A DNA stretch of 64,000 nt, taken from positions 155,198 through 219,197 of the forward strand of contig JBAOHI010000062.1 in assembly GCA_037045535.1 (NCBI GenBank). The letters are read 5' to 3'. This DNA comes from Competibacter_A sp037045535 (GTDB lineage: Bacteria; Pseudomonadota; Gammaproteobacteria; Competibacterales; Competibacteraceae). Positions 8,500-17,894 of the stretch are shown piece by piece; position 1 is the stretch's first letter, and each line of letters opens with the position of its first letter. A program made the position numbers and the translations under genes. The notes beneath the pieces were generated by a model, which was not told the DNA's origin, did no database searches, and saw nothing but the letters and a program-made list of their open reading frames with translations.

Positions 8500-9134
8500 T
8501 CGTCCACCGGCACCCAACCGCCCATCTCTTGCCAGTGGTTGACGATCTGGCAAAACAGCTCGGCCGTGCGCTCGGCGTCGTAAATCGCTGAATGGGCCTC
8601 GCGTTCGTCCCAGCGGATGCTCGCCGCTTGTAACGCCCGCGCCAGCACCGTCTGGCCGTAGGCCAAGCCCGCCAATGATACGGTGTCGAAACTGCTGAAG
8701 GGATGAAAGGGATTGCGCTTAACCTTGGTACGAGTTGCCGCCGCGTTCAGAAACGCCAAATCGAAAAAGGCGTTATGGCCGACCAGGATGGCACGGGTGC
8801 AGCCAGCCTCCCGGACTTCCCGGCGCACCTCACGGAAGATGGCTTCCAGCGCCTCTCGTTCCGACACCGCAAAGCGGAACGGATGGTCGGGATCGATGTG
8901 GTTCACAGCCATCGAAGCGGGATCCAGCCGCGCGCCAGGAAACGGTTGAACGTGATGGGCCAACGTGCCGGCGGGATGGAGATATCCTTGCCAGTCCATG
9001 CGGATGAGCACGGCGGCGATTTCCAGCAAGGCGTCGGTCTGGGCGTTGATGCCGCCGGTTTCGACATCCACAATGACCGGGAGAAAGCCCCGGAAGCGGC
9101 GGGCGATGAGGGGATTGGGGGCGGGTTCGTTCAT
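8496..9134 (-). CDS. rnt: Ribonuclease T (DEDD 3'-5' exoribonuclease)
   Basis: A 212-residue DnaQ-fold exonuclease. The DEDDh motifs are all visible: DVETGG near residue 23 (Asp, Glu), LVGHNAFFDLAFLN at about 118 (Asp), and HSAIYDAERTAEL near 180 (His, Asp). Start RRFRGFLPVIVDVETGGIN and the ending MGGWVPVDD are close to those of E. coli RNase T, which trims the 3' ends of tRNA and other stable RNAs. It is convergent with ygfZ, sharing stop-codon bases at 8496-8499. DNA polymerase III epsilon is excluded by length and by the RNase T-specific FHPFSSFDTVSLAGLA stretch. Confidence 0.9.
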   Translation of the reverse strand: MNEPAPNPLIARRFRGFLPVIVDVETGGINAQTDALLEIAAVLIRMDWQGYLHPAGTLAHHVQPFPGARLDPASMAVNHIDPDHPFRFAVSEREALEAIFREVRREVREAGCTRAILVGHNAFFDLAFLNAAATRTKVKRNPFHPFSSFDTVSLAGLAYGQTVLARALQAASIRWDEREAHSAIYDAERTAELFCQIVNHWQEMGGWVPVDD

Positions 9135-9185
9135 TCCGGCAGCATAGCGGATAGCCCGCCGGAACGCACCAGCGAAACCAAGCGT

Positions 9186-9623
9186 TCAGCCCTGCGTGTT
9201 GTGCGCTACCCAGCGCGAGCCGGCAGCGGTCGCCTCGCACTTCCAAAACGGCGCCTTCGACTTCAATTCCTCGATGATGAACCGGCATGCGGCGAATGCT
9301 GCCGCCCGGTGCGCTGACCAGACTGCCACCAGTACGATGGGGTCGTTCGGCTGCAATTCACCGATCCGATGAATCACGAGGGCGTCCAGCAACGGCCATT
9401 CCTGGCCAGCGGTTTCGACGATCCGCCGCAAATGCCGCTCGGTCATGCCGGGATAATGCTCCAGCGTCATTCGGCTGACCGATTGATTTTCATTGTAATC
9501 GCGCATCGTGCCAATGAAGATGGCCGTCGCGCCGTGCTGACCTTGCAGTGCGCTCGACTCGGTCGGATAAGATCCCAATTCCGCCAGCGGATCGAAGGCT
9601 GAGTCTCGCAATTCGACTTTCAC
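9186..9623 (-). CDS. moaE: Molybdopterin synthase catalytic subunit MoaE
   Basis: A 145-residue MoaE. Visible family landmarks are ATAIFIGTMRDYNENQSV, the LEHYPGMTE stretch, IHRIGELQPNDPIVLVAVWS, HRAAAFAACRFIIEELK and the catalytic Lys pair in KSKAPFWKCE. With MoaD it inserts two sulfurs into precursor Z (cPMP) to form molybdopterin. It follows moaD with a 2-base gap on the minus strand. Length is normal for the family. No other molybdopterin genes are in view. Confidence 0.93.
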   Translation of the reverse strand: MKVELRDSAFDPLAELGSYPTESSALQGQHGATAIFIGTMRDYNENQSVSRMTLEHYPGMTERHLRRIVETAGQEWPLLDALVIHRIGELQPNDPIVLVAVWSAHRAAAFAACRFIIEELKSKAPFWKCEATAAGSRWVAHNTQG

Positions 9624-9625
9624 GG

Positions 9626-9859
9626 CTAGCCTCCCGTCACCGGCGGAAAAAACGCCACCTCGTCGCCATCACGCACGATCTGCTCCAGGTTGGCGTATTC
9701 CATGTTCACCGCCGCCAGCGTATTCGGAGGCAACGGCGTTTCTGGCCACAGGGCCGCCCAAACCGCTGCGACAGTCAGCTCGCCCGGCGTGTCAAGCCGA
9801 TCCTCGGGGCGGCCCATCCGGTCACGCAGGCTGGCAAAATACTTGACTTGAACCACCAT
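9626..9859 (-). CDS. moaD: Molybdopterin synthase sulfur carrier subunit MoaD
   Basis: A 77-residue ubiquitin-fold protein beginning VQVKYFASLRDRMG and ending DEVAFFPPVTGG. The C-terminal Gly-Gly is the site of adenylation and thiocarboxylation. The ATG at 9859 gives the normal length; the frame is open further upstream but without similarity. It is directly upstream of moaE, and the pair forms the MoaD2E2 synthase. Confidence 0.92.
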   Translation of the reverse strand: MVVQVKYFASLRDRMGRPEDRLDTPGELTVAAVWAALWPETPLPPNTLAAVNMEYANLEQIVRDGDEVAFFPPVTGG

Positions 9860-9918
9860 CGGCTTTGCTCCTGGTCCCCTAACGTTCAACCGCTTTGCCA
9901 GAAGGCGAGGGGAGTCAC

Positions 9919-11001
9919 CTATTTGACCCGCGCCAGGCTCAACAATAACGCCCCACTTCCTAACAGCGCCATCATGGCGTATTCGAAACCGTGCGTGCCC
10001 ATGCTGCTGCCTTTGAGGAATATATCGCGGATTACGACCAGGTAATACCGCAGCGGGTTCAACCAAGTGAGCAGCTGCACTCCCTGAGGCATGTTGTCGA
10101 TGGGAAACGTGAAACCTGACAAAACCACCATTGGCATAATGATGAAGAACGCTAGCAACATCGCCTGCTGCTGGGTTTCCGAGTAGCTGGAAATCAGCAG
10201 TCCGATGCCCAGCGAACTCATCAGAAACAGCACGCTGCCGACCAGCAAGCCGATGATGCTACCCCGAAACGGCACATCGAACCACACGACCGCAATAATA
10301 CTGATCAGCGTCACATCGAATAGGCCGACGGCGGCTACAGCCACCATTTTGCCGACCAGAAATTCCAACCGGGCGACCGGCGTCACCAGCAAGCGTTCCA
10401 GCGTGCCGAATTCTCGTTCGCGAACCACGGTCATCGCGGTCAGAATCACGGTGGTGATCAGTACGATGGTGGCGATGATGCCGGGCACGAAGTACGGCCG
10501 GTCGTCCAGATTCTCGTTGAACCAGGCGCGCTCCTCGACTTGCACCGACGGTTCGACGCCGGCGCTCGACTGGGCACTCCGTTGCAACGCTTGACTCAGT
10601 TGGCCGGTGATCATCTGCGCGCTGTTGGAATCGGAGCCATCCGATACGATTTGCGCGACGGGTTGCCGCTCAAAATCGGGAGCGAACCGCAAGATCGCAC
10701 GGATTTCGCCTTGATTCATCGCCGCCGTCGCCGTGCCCATATCCGGGAGGTAATGCAGGGTGAACCGACCGGTCGCGGCCACGGCCGCCAATCGTTCACG
10801 GGTCGTCGGCGTTCGTGCCTGATCCACCACCGCGATTTCGGCGTGACGGACATCGAAGCTGGCCGCGTAGCCGAACACCATCAACTGAAACAGCGGCGGG
10901 ATCAGCATGAAGAACCGTAGCCGGGGATCGCGCAGCAGTTGCAAAAACTCCTTACCCAGCAGGGCGCGCAGCCGGATCAGGCTGGAGATTACCGGATTCA
11001 C
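9919..11001 (-). CDS. ABC-2 type permease (YbhR-like), last gene of export operon
   Basis: A 360-residue ABC-2 permease. There is one N-terminal membrane helix (FFMLIPPLFQLMVFGYAAS), a large periplasmic domain with SDGSDSNSAQM, then five hydrophobic helices. The conserved ERE-x-GTLE-x-LLVTP loop follows the second helix, and a late FTFPIDNMP segment is typical of the YhhJ/YbhR/YbhS group. The GTG start at 11001 overlaps the stop of the upstream permease gene (GTGA), so the two are translationally coupled. Together with the second permease and the ABC ATPases it should form an inner-membrane exporter partnered by the HlyD-like protein at 20.9-21.9 kb. Confidence 0.85.
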   Translation of the reverse strand: MNPVISSLIRLRALLGKEFLQLLRDPRLRFFMLIPPLFQLMVFGYAASFDVRHAEIAVVDQARTPTTRERLAAVAATGRFTLHYLPDMGTATAAMNQGEIRAILRFAPDFERQPVAQIVSDGSDSNSAQMITGQLSQALQRSAQSSAGVEPSVQVEERAWFNENLDDRPYFVPGIIATIVLITTVILTAMTVVREREFGTLERLLVTPVARLEFLVGKMVAVAAVGLFDVTLISIIAVVWFDVPFRGSIIGLLVGSVLFLMSSLGIGLLISSYSETQQQAMLLAFFIIMPMVVLSGFTFPIDNMPQGVQLLTWLNPLRYYLVVIRDIFLKGSSMGTHGFEYAMMALLGSGALLLSLARVK

Positions 11002-12101
11002 GGCAACAGCCCCAGCTTGCGGGAGCGAACCAGTGTCAGCTGTGCCAGCACTAATAGAATCACCAGCAGGGCGGCGATCTGCGTCCACAGCAGCAGCGGC
11101 GTGATCCCTTTGAGGAAAATGGCGCGAGACAACATAACGTAATAGCGTGCCGGTACGGCCAGCGTCAGGTATTGCAGCACGGTTGGCATGTTCTCGATGG
11201 CGAAGATAAAGCCGGACAGTAGGAACGCCGGCAAAAAGGTGCTCACCAGGGAAATCTGGCTGGCGAGCAACTGATTCCCCGCGTTGATGGAAATCAGTGC
11301 CCCTTGCAGCATGACCACCAGCAGGAACAGCGCCGACAGCAGCGACAGGACGGGCAACGAACCGCGCAACGGCATCTCGAATACGAGTACCGCCACGGCC
11401 ACGGCCACGGCCAGATCGAGCAGGCCAATGAACAGATAGGGCAGTAGCTTGCCGCACAGAAATTCGCGGCGGGTCAGCGGGGTGGTCCGCAACATCACCA
11501 GGTTGCCTTGCTCCATTTCCTTGGCGATGGTTAGCGAGGTCATCAACGCCCCGATCACCGCCATCACCAGCGCGATCACACCGGGAATGATCGCCAGCCG
11601 GCTTTCCTTGGTTTCGTTGAACCAGGTACGATCCTCGATGCGAATCGGTGGTTGGCCGCCCTGGTTCAGCAGATAGTCGTTCACTAGCACCAGCGTGTAA
11701 TTGCGCAACAGCCGGGCGGTGTTGGCGTCCACACCGTCCAGCAGCAATTGAATCCGCGCTTCGCCGCGATTCAGTTGCCGGGCGTAGTCGGCGGGAAAAA
11801 TGACTGCCGCCCAGACCTGACCGTTTTGCAATGCTATCGTGGCGTCGCGACGGTCGTTGGAGCGCAGCACGACCTGGAAAGCCCGGCTGGCGGCGAAATG
11901 AGCGGCCAGTTCCTCGGTGGCGGCGTCACGGGACTCCTGAATGATGGCGATCGGAGCATTTTGCAAATCCAGTCGGATCGCATAACCAAATAAAAACAGC
12001 AGCATACTGGGCATGATCAGGATCAGCGCCAAGCTGCGCGGATCTCGTAGTAGGTGCCACCATTCCTTGCGGGCCATCGCCCGGACATGCTGGAGGTTCA
12101 C
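10998..12101 (-). CDS. ABC-2 type permease (YbhS-like)
   Basis: A 367-residue permease of the same type as its neighbour: an N-terminal KEWWHLLRDPRSLALILIMP helix, a periplasmic domain with LLDGVDANTARLL, then KEMEQGNLVMLRTTPLTRRE before the core helices and a GFIFAIENMPTVLQYLT segment. YbhS and YbhR are two homologous permeases that pair in the membrane. The ATG at 12101 overlaps the ATPase stop (ATGA), so ATPase, this permease and the next form one coupled unit. Confidence 0.87.
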   Translation of the reverse strand: MNLQHVRAMARKEWWHLLRDPRSLALILIMPSMLLFLFGYAIRLDLQNAPIAIIQESRDAATEELAAHFAASRAFQVVLRSNDRRDATIALQNGQVWAAVIFPADYARQLNRGEARIQLLLDGVDANTARLLRNYTLVLVNDYLLNQGGQPPIRIEDRTWFNETKESRLAIIPGVIALVMAVIGALMTSLTIAKEMEQGNLVMLRTTPLTRREFLCGKLLPYLFIGLLDLAVAVAVAVLVFEMPLRGSLPVLSLLSALFLLVVMLQGALISINAGNQLLASQISLVSTFLPAFLLSGFIFAIENMPTVLQYLTLAVPARYYVMLSRAIFLKGITPLLLWTQIAALLVILLVLAQLTLVRSRKLGLLP

Positions 12102-13063
12102 GCTTCGTTCTCCTCCAGCACGGCCACAAACACATCTTCCAGCTCCGGCGCGGCGAGGTGCAGGGTACCGATGCTCAGCCCATGATCTGCCGCTGCCGCA
12201 TGAATTTTCTCCATCATCGCGCCCGCATCGATCCCCGCGTGAAGGCGAATTCGCAGTTGTCCGGCGTGCGGAATGATTTCACGTACGTCTGGCCAGGTTT
12301 CCGCCAACTGTTCGAACCGAACGGCATCGGGGCTGTTCAGTTCCAAAATCGGTGTTGGTAAGGGACGGCGTAATAACTCGTCAGGTGTGCCCTCGGTCAC
12401 GATGCGGCCAGCCTGCATCAACGCCAACCGGTCACAGAACAGCGCCTCGTCCATATAGTGGGTCGTAACCAGAATGCCGATGCCGCCATCGGCCAGTTCG
12501 TAGATCAGTTCCCAGAATTGTTGGCGGGCCATCGGGTCCACGCCGGAGGTCGGTTCGTCCAGAAACAGCGCACGGGGTTCGTGGAGCAGCGCGGCGGCCA
12601 GGGCTAAACGCCGCTTGTAGCCAAGCGGCAGGGCTTCGGCCTTGGCGTCCGCGCGGCCGGTCAGTTCCAGATGCGCTAGTGCCCACGCCAGCCGCTCCCG
12701 CTGGCGCGCGCCGGCTAGGCCGTACAGGCCGGCTTGCAGCTTGAGGTTTTCCGATACGGTCAAATCGCCATACAACGAAAACCGTTGAGCGACGTAGCCA
12801 ATCTGGCCACGAGCACGCCGGGCGTGTCGTACCATGTCGACGTCCGCTACCTGAATCCGGCCAGCAGTCGGTGGCAGCATACCGCACAGCATCCGAATCG
12901 CGGTAGTCTTGCCAGCGCCATTGGCGCCCAGCAGGCCGAACACTTCGCCGGCTTGCACCGTGACGCCAATGTGATTGACCGCGACGAAATCACCAAAACG
13001 GCGGGTCAAGTCTTGGGCGAGAATAACCGGAGTAGCGTCCACGTCCGGCTTTAGCGCGCTCAT
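12098..13063 (-). CDS. ABC transporter ATP-binding protein (YbhF-like second ATPase)
   Basis: A 321-residue ATPase with Walker A GANGAGKTT near residue 46, Q-loop YVAQRFSLYGDLTV, signature LPLGYKRRLALA (Leu-Gly-Tyr-Lys variant of LSGGQ), Walker B ALFLDEPTSGVDP and the H-loop VTTHYMDEA. The C-terminal extension (APELEDVFVAVLEE) is that of exporters of the YbhF/YhiH group. In E. coli YbhF two such domains are fused; here they are separate, and the first lies 6.9 kb away at 19981-20908. It is translationally coupled to the two permeases. Confidence 0.88.
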   Translation of the reverse strand: MSALKPDVDATPVILAQDLTRRFGDFVAVNHIGVTVQAGEVFGLLGANGAGKTTAIRMLCGMLPPTAGRIQVADVDMVRHARRARGQIGYVAQRFSLYGDLTVSENLKLQAGLYGLAGARQRERLAWALAHLELTGRADAKAEALPLGYKRRLALAAALLHEPRALFLDEPTSGVDPMARQQFWELIYELADGGIGILVTTHYMDEALFCDRLALMQAGRIVTEGTPDELLRRPLPTPILELNSPDAVRFEQLAETWPDVREIIPHAGQLRIRLHAGIDAGAMMEKIHAAAADHGLSIGTLHLAAPELEDVFVAVLEENEA

Positions 13064-13138
13064 GCGGTGATCTTCATCGGGCTTGTTGGAAGCAAAAGGC
13101 TAGGCTATATCAGAATTGGGTGAAACAGGAGATATAAG

Positions 13139-13468
13139 ATGATGGTGAAAAATCTGGTCGAGTATCAACTGGCCGATGGCGGCACGGTGGTCGTCGAAGT
13201 GGAAGCGCCGATGGGCGAAGGCACGCAGCGTGTCAGCCGGCCGGGCGAAAGCATCCCGGAAAGGGTGCAAACCAGCTTCAACGAGGCGATTGCCCGCCTG
13301 CGACCGGCCGCCGATGCCGTCTTGCAAGCGTTTCAAGGATTGAACACGCCGACGGAAATCGGTCTGGAATTTGGTGTCAAGTTCAATGCCAAGGCTGGTG
13401 CGATCATCGCTTCGGTGGACAGTGAAGCGGTTTTCAAAGTCTCGCTCAAGTGGAGCAACAAAGCCTGA
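13139..13468 (+). CDS. Trypco1 (trypsin-co-occurring, CU044_2847-type) protein
   Basis: A 109-residue beta-rich protein (MMVKNLVEYQLADGGTVVVE, then RPGESIPERVQTSFNEAIARL and the terminal EIGLEFGVKFNAKAGAIIAS) matching the small trypsin-co-occurring domain 1. This domain is usually encoded next to trypsin-fold proteases in NTP-dependent bacterial conflict systems. A clear AGGAG site precedes the ATG pair at 13139/13142. Its stop lies 10 bases before the protease-STAND-WD40 gene, so the two are one operon. By family it is probably a modulator or substrate of that protease; the exact role is not established. Confidence 0.8.
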   Translation: MMVKNLVEYQLADGGTVVVEVEAPMGEGTQRVSRPGESIPERVQTSFNEAIARLRPAADAVLQAFQGLNTPTEIGLEFGVKFNAKAGAIIASVDSEAVFKVSLKWSNKA

Positions 13469-13478
13469 GCGCCGTGCC

Positions 13479-16400
13479 ATGACTCAAGCCGCTAATCTGC
13501 AAAAAGGTTTGGTTCGCATCCTGACCGATGGTGGCGAAGTGCGGCGCGTGGTGGGGGCAGGTTTTTTAGTTTCGACACGATACATTCTGACTTGCGCGCA
13601 TGTGGTGGCGGAGGCGTTGGGGATTCCAGAGGACGCGCCCGCCGCACCGACCGCGCTGGTCTGGTTGGATTGGCCGCTGGTGGCGGGTTCTGCGCCGATG
13701 ACCGCCAAGATAGTGTGCTGGCATCCCGTCAAGGCGGAGGCCAGGCAGGGTGACCTGGAGGACATCGCGGTTCTGGAACTGGATGGCGAACGACTACTGT
13801 CTAACACGGCCCAACCCGTGCCGGTGGTGGTGGTCGAGGATCAGGCGTTTTTTGACCGACCGGTACGGATGTATGGCTTCGCCGAGGATCGGGGCGATTG
13901 GGTCAGCGGTCAGTTGCAGGGACCGGTCGCCACCGGTTGGGTGCAACTCGATCACGAACTGGGCCGCCTTTGCGTGGCGCCCGGTTTCAGCGGCACGGCG
14001 GTTTGGGACAAGCGGGAAAACGCCGCCGTCGGGATGATCGTCAGCATCGCCACCCGGGAAAGCGTTCGTTCGGCCTACATGATCCCATCGGTCAGTCTGA
14101 TTCGGGCCTGGCCGGCGCTGGACGAACACAGCCGCCTACCGAACCCCTATCGTGGCCTGGAAGCGTTCCGCGAACAGGATGCCCGCTTTTTCATGGGCCG
14201 GGACCGCGACGTTCAGGACCTGCTGGCGATGGTGCAGCAACGTCCTTTCGTGGCGGTAGTGGGGGCCAGCGGCAGCGGCAAATCGTCGCTGCTGTTCGCG
14301 GGTGTGGTGCCCCAATTGCGCAAACAGGAGGACTGGCTGATTGCCGATTTCCGGCCTCGCAGCGATCCGTTTCGGGAACTGGCCACGGCGCTGACGCTGC
14401 TGCTGTACCCTGATCTGGATGAGCTGGAGCGGCTGGAAAAGCGCAAGCAACTGGCGGACAAGCTCGGCGAACGCAGCCTGAATCTGGCCGATGTCGTCGA
14501 TCTGCTGTTCAGGAATCATCCCGACAAGCGGCTGCTGTTGATCGCTGATCAGTTCGAGGAGCTTTACACCCAGAATCTCGCCCCGGAGCGGCAGCGCCAG
14601 TTCGTGGATGAATTGGTAGCCACTGTGCGGGCGCAAGCCAAAAAACCCGCCTTCACTCTGCTGCTGGCGATGCGCGTTGATTTTCTGGGTCAGGCGCTGG
14701 ATTACGAGCCACTCGCCGAATGGATCAAGCCCAACCACCTATTGCTTGGGCCGCTGGGTCAAGCCGGTTTGGAAGCGGCTATCGAGAGTCCCACCCAACA
14801 GTTGGGGGTGAAGCTGGAAGAAGGTTTAGCCGAGCGCATCCTTCAGGACCTGGGTCAGGAACCGGGGGCGTTGCCCTTGCTGGAGTTCGCCCTGACCCAG
14901 TTGTGGGAACGGCAGCAGTACCGGCAACTAACCCATGCTGCCTATGAAGCCATCGGCGGCGTAACGCAGGCTTTGGCCCGCCACGCCGATGAAACCCTGG
15001 CTCGATTTCAAGACGAGCGGGAGCGACTGCGCCGAGTGTTCGTGCAACTGGTACGCCCTGGCGAAGGCACCGAGGATACCCGGCAGGTTGCAACACGCGA
15101 ACAGGTGGGGACGGATAACTGGAATCTGGTGACGGAACTGGCGGACGAACGGCTGGTAGTGACCGGGCGCGATGCCCAAGGCCAGGAAACCGTCGAAGTG
15201 GTTCACGAAGCCTTGCTGCGGCACTGGCAACCACTGCGGCAGTGGATCGAGCAGGATCGGCAATTTCGGATCTGGCAGAACCGGTTGCGGCTGGCGTTGC
15301 GGGAGTGGCAGGAGCAAGGTTGGGATGAGGGCGCGTTGTTGCGTGGCGCGCGACTGGCGGAAGCGGAGGAACGGCTCAACGACCACGCGGACATACTGAG
15401 CCAAGTTGAAAAGGAGTACATCAAGGCCAGCATCGCGTTGCGCGAACGGGAAGCCACCGCGCGCCGGCGTGGTCGGCGACGGGTAATCGCTGGGTTGGCG
15501 GTGGGTCTGGTAGTGGCGTTGATGCTAGCCGGATTAGCAACCTGGCAATGGCGGGAAGCTGAACAACAGCGAAAAAACGCGCTCAATGCTCAATCAGCAG
15601 CCGAAAAGCAGCGCGATGAAGCTGACAGGCAACGCAATCTTACTCTGGCCCGACAACTGGCCGCCCAAGCGGGGCTACGGTTGGATAACACTGCGGCTGG
15701 CCTCGTGCAAAGTGCGTTGCTGATCACCGAATCGCTCCAGCATGACATAACACCGTCCAGTTACCTTACTTGGGCAAGATCGATGGACTTGTTACCGCGC
15801 AGCAAATTGATCCGGCTGTCGCATGAAGGCGGGATGTCGAATGTAACCTTTAACCCCGATGGCCAGCGGTTAGCCACCGCCAGTGACGACAACACGGTAC
15901 GATTATGGGAAGTGGCCAGCGGCCAGGAACTGGCTCGGCTGCCCCATAAGGGCAGGGTAAGAAGCGTGACCTTTAGCCCCGATGGCCAGCGGTTAGCCAC
16001 CGCCAGTGACGACAACACGGTACGATTATGGGAAGTGGCCAGCGGTCGAGGACTGGCTCAGCTATCTCCTAAAGGCGGTGTGAAGAGCGTGATTTTCAGT
16101 CCCGATGGCCAGCGCTTGGCCACTGCCAACGATGACAATACGGTACGGGTCTGGGATGTGGTCAGCGGTCGGGAACTAGCTCGGCTGTCTTATGAAGGTA
16201 AAGTAAGCGATGTGACCTTTAGTCCTGATGGAAACCGGCTGGCCACTGCTAGTCAAGATGGTACGGTGCGGGTATGGGAGATAGCTAAAGGTCGGGAAAT
16301 TATCCGCATGATTCATGATGCTCAAGTAAACGCTGTAGCCTTCAACCCCAATGGAAAACGCCTGGCTACCGCTAGCGATGACAAAACTGCACGCCTGTGG

Positions 16401-17894
16401 GACGCTGCTAGCGGTCAGGAACTCGCCCGTTTAAAACACAAGGGTGATGTGGTGGCTGTAATTTTCGCCCCCGATGGCCAACGCCTAGCTACCTCAAGCC
16501 ATGATTATTTCGATGTACGGCTGTGGGATGTCATCAGTGGCCAAGAATTTTTTAGTTTGGAACATCCAGAAGGAGTGAAAAAAATGCTCTTTAGTACCGA
16601 TAGCCGATGTTTGGCCATTACCGGCTATGACAACACGGTGCGACTATGGGACGCTGCTAGTGGCCAGGAACTCGTACGGTTGATTCATGATGATCGCGTC
16701 TTGGACATAGCCTTTAGCCCTAATAACCAGGGCTTGGTTACTGCAAGCATTGATAAAACGGTGCGGGTGTGGAATATGACAATTGGTAGGAAAGAACTTG
16801 CCCGTCTGACTCATTCGGATTGGGTTTGGGCTGTGGCTTTCAGTCCCGATGGCCAGCGCGTGGCCACCGCTAGCGCGGACAGAACTGCGCGGCTGTGGGA
16901 TGTTGCCAGCGGTCAGGAACTCGCCCGCTTGAAACACGAGGGCGATGTACGGACTGTGGTTTTCAGCCCCGATGGCCAGCGCCTGGCCACCGCCAGCAAA
17001 GAGGCGCGGCTGTGGGATGTTGCCAGCGGTCAGGAACTCGCCCGCTTGAAACACGAGAAAGCAGTGAATTCTATTGCCTTCAGTCCCGACGGCCAGCGCG
17101 TGGCCACCGCCAGTGAAGATCGCACGGCACGGCTGTGGGATGTCGTCAGCGGTCAGGAACTCGCCCGCTTGAAACACGAGAAAGCAGTGAATTCTATTGC
17201 CTTCAGTCCCGACGGCCAGCGCGTGGCCACCGCCAGTGAAGATCGCACGGCACGGCTGTGGGATGTCGTCAGCGGTCAGGAACTCGCACGGCTGATACAC
17301 AAGAGTGATGTGTGGGCTGTGGCATTCAGCCCCGACGGCCAGCGCGTGGCCACCGCCAGTGAAGATCGCACGGCACGGCTGTGGGATGTCGTCAGCGGTC
17401 AGGAACTCGCACGGCTGATACACAAGAGTGATGTGTGGGCTGTGGCATTCAGCCCCGATGGCCAGCACCTAGCCACCGCTAGCAATGACAAAACTGCACG
17501 CCTGTGGGACGCCGCCAGCGGTCAGGAACTGGCCCGTCTAAACCATCTGGGTAATGTGCGGACCGTGGCTTTCAGTCCCGACGGCCAGCGCGTGGCCACT
17601 GCGAGCCATGACAAAACAGCACGGCTGTGGGATACCGTTAGCGGTCAGGAACTCATTCGCTTGCCGCATGAGAGTGATGTGTTTGATGTGGCCTTCAGCC
17701 CCGATGGCCAGCGTTTGGCCACCGCCAGTTACGACAACACGGCGCGGATTTGGTTATGGCGAACGGAAGATCTAATTACTGAAGCCTGCGCGCGGCTGCC
17801 GCGCAACTTGACCCACCAGGAATGGCGGCAATTCGTGGGAGAAGAAGTGCCCTATCATGCCACCTGTCCCAATCTGCCAGTGCCGGAGGATTGA
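13479..17894 (+). CDS. Trypsin-like protease / nSTAND1 NTPase / WD40 conflict protein
   Basis: A 1471-residue multidomain protein. Residues 1-205 are a trypsin-fold protease with a full triad: His41 in TCAHVV, Asp95 in EDIAVLEL and Ser171 in PGFSGTAVWD. From about 221 (NPYRGLEAF) to 660 runs a STAND NTPase (nSTAND1 type) with Walker A GASGSGKS at 262-269 and a Walker-B-like LLLIADQFEELY. A membrane segment follows a basic stretch at about 672-690 (VIAGLAVGLVVALMLAGLA), then a short coiled coil rich in Glu, Gln and Arg, then 16 WD40 repeats from about 775 to 1430. The expected logic is that the WD40 array senses a ligand, the NTPase switches and the protease is the effector. It forms an operon with the Trypco1 gene. 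The upstream in-frame start at 13371 overlaps Trypco1 and lacks similarity, so the ATG at 13479 is used. Confidence 0.9.
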   Translation: MTQAANLQKGLVRILTDGGEVRRVVGAGFLVSTRYILTCAHVVAEALGIPEDAPAAPTALVWLDWPLVAGSAPMTAKIVCWHPVKAEARQGDLEDIAVLELDGERLLSNTAQPVPVVVVEDQAFFDRPVRMYGFAEDRGDWVSGQLQGPVATGWVQLDHELGRLCVAPGFSGTAVWDKRENAAVGMIVSIATRESVRSAYMIPSVSLIRAWPALDEHSRLPNPYRGLEAFREQDARFFMGRDRDVQDLLAMVQQRPFVAVVGASGSGKSSLLFAGVVPQLRKQEDWLIADFRPRSDPFRELATALTLLLYPDLDELERLEKRKQLADKLGERSLNLADVVDLLFRNHPDKRLLLIADQFEELYTQNLAPERQRQFVDELVATVRAQAKKPAFTLLLAMRVDFLGQALDYEPLAEWIKPNHLLLGPLGQAGLEAAIESPTQQLGVKLEEGLAERILQDLGQEPGALPLLEFALTQLWERQQYRQLTHAAYEAIGGVTQALARHADETLARFQDERERLRRVFVQLVRPGEGTEDTRQVATREQVGTDNWNLVTELADERLVVTGRDAQGQETVEVVHEALLRHWQPLRQWIEQDRQFRIWQNRLRLALREWQEQGWDEGALLRGARLAEAEERLNDHADILSQVEKEYIKASIALREREATARRRGRRRVIAGLAVGLVVALMLAGLATWQWREAEQQRKNALNAQSAAEKQRDEADRQRNLTLARQLAAQAGLRLDNTAAGLVQSALLITESLQHDITPSSYLTWARSMDLLPRSKLIRLSHEGGMSNVTFNPDGQRLATASDDNTVRLWEVASGQELARLPHKGRVRSVTFSPDGQRLATASDDNTVRLWEVASGRGLAQLSPKGGVKSVIFSPDGQRLATANDDNTVRVWDVVSGRELARLSYEGKVSDVTFSPDGNRLATASQDGTVRVWEIAKGREIIRMIHDAQVNAVAFNPNGKRLATASDDKTARLWDAASGQELARLKHKGDVVAVIFAPDGQRLATSSHDYFDVRLWDVISGQEFFSLEHPEGVKKMLFSTDSRCLAITGYDNTVRLWDAASGQELVRLIHDDRVLDIAFSPNNQGLVTASIDKTVRVWNMTIGRKELARLTHSDWVWAVAFSPDGQRVATASADRTARLWDVASGQELARLKHEGDVRTVVFSPDGQRLATASKEARLWDVASGQELARLKHEKAVNSIAFSPDGQRVATASEDRTARLWDVVSGQELARLKHEKAVNSIAFSPDGQRVATASEDRTARLWDVVSGQELARLIHKSDVWAVAFSPDGQRVATASEDRTARLWDVVSGQELARLIHKSDVWAVAFSPDGQHLATASNDKTARLWDAASGQELARLNHLGNVRTVAFSPDGQRVATASHDKTARLWDTVSGQELIRLPHESDVFDVAFSPDGQRLATASYDNTARIWLWRTEDLITEACARLPRNLTHQEWRQFVGEEVPYHATCPNLPVPED
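15800..17760 (+). repeat. Tandem WD40-coding repeats, some identical at DNA level
   Basis: Sixteen repeats of about 123-126 bp encode the WD40 blades of the conflict protein, each with the core FSPDGQRLATAS...TARLWD. The units starting near 17049 and 17172 are identical for a full 123-bp period. The units near 17298 and 17421 share a long identical segment with the same period, while units 6-8 (16430-16790) have diverged. This pattern indicates recent unit duplication or gene conversion at the 3' end of the array. Confidence 0.9.

Noticed and set aside
16644..17468. 274-codon minus-strand open frame opposite the WD40 array
   Set aside because: It is the antisense of the repeats and just repeats itself with the same period; no start signal and no family features.
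15800..17760. Tandem repeats considered as a CRISPR array
   Set aside because: The repeats are 123-126 bp, coding and contiguous, without spacers; they are WD40 blades.
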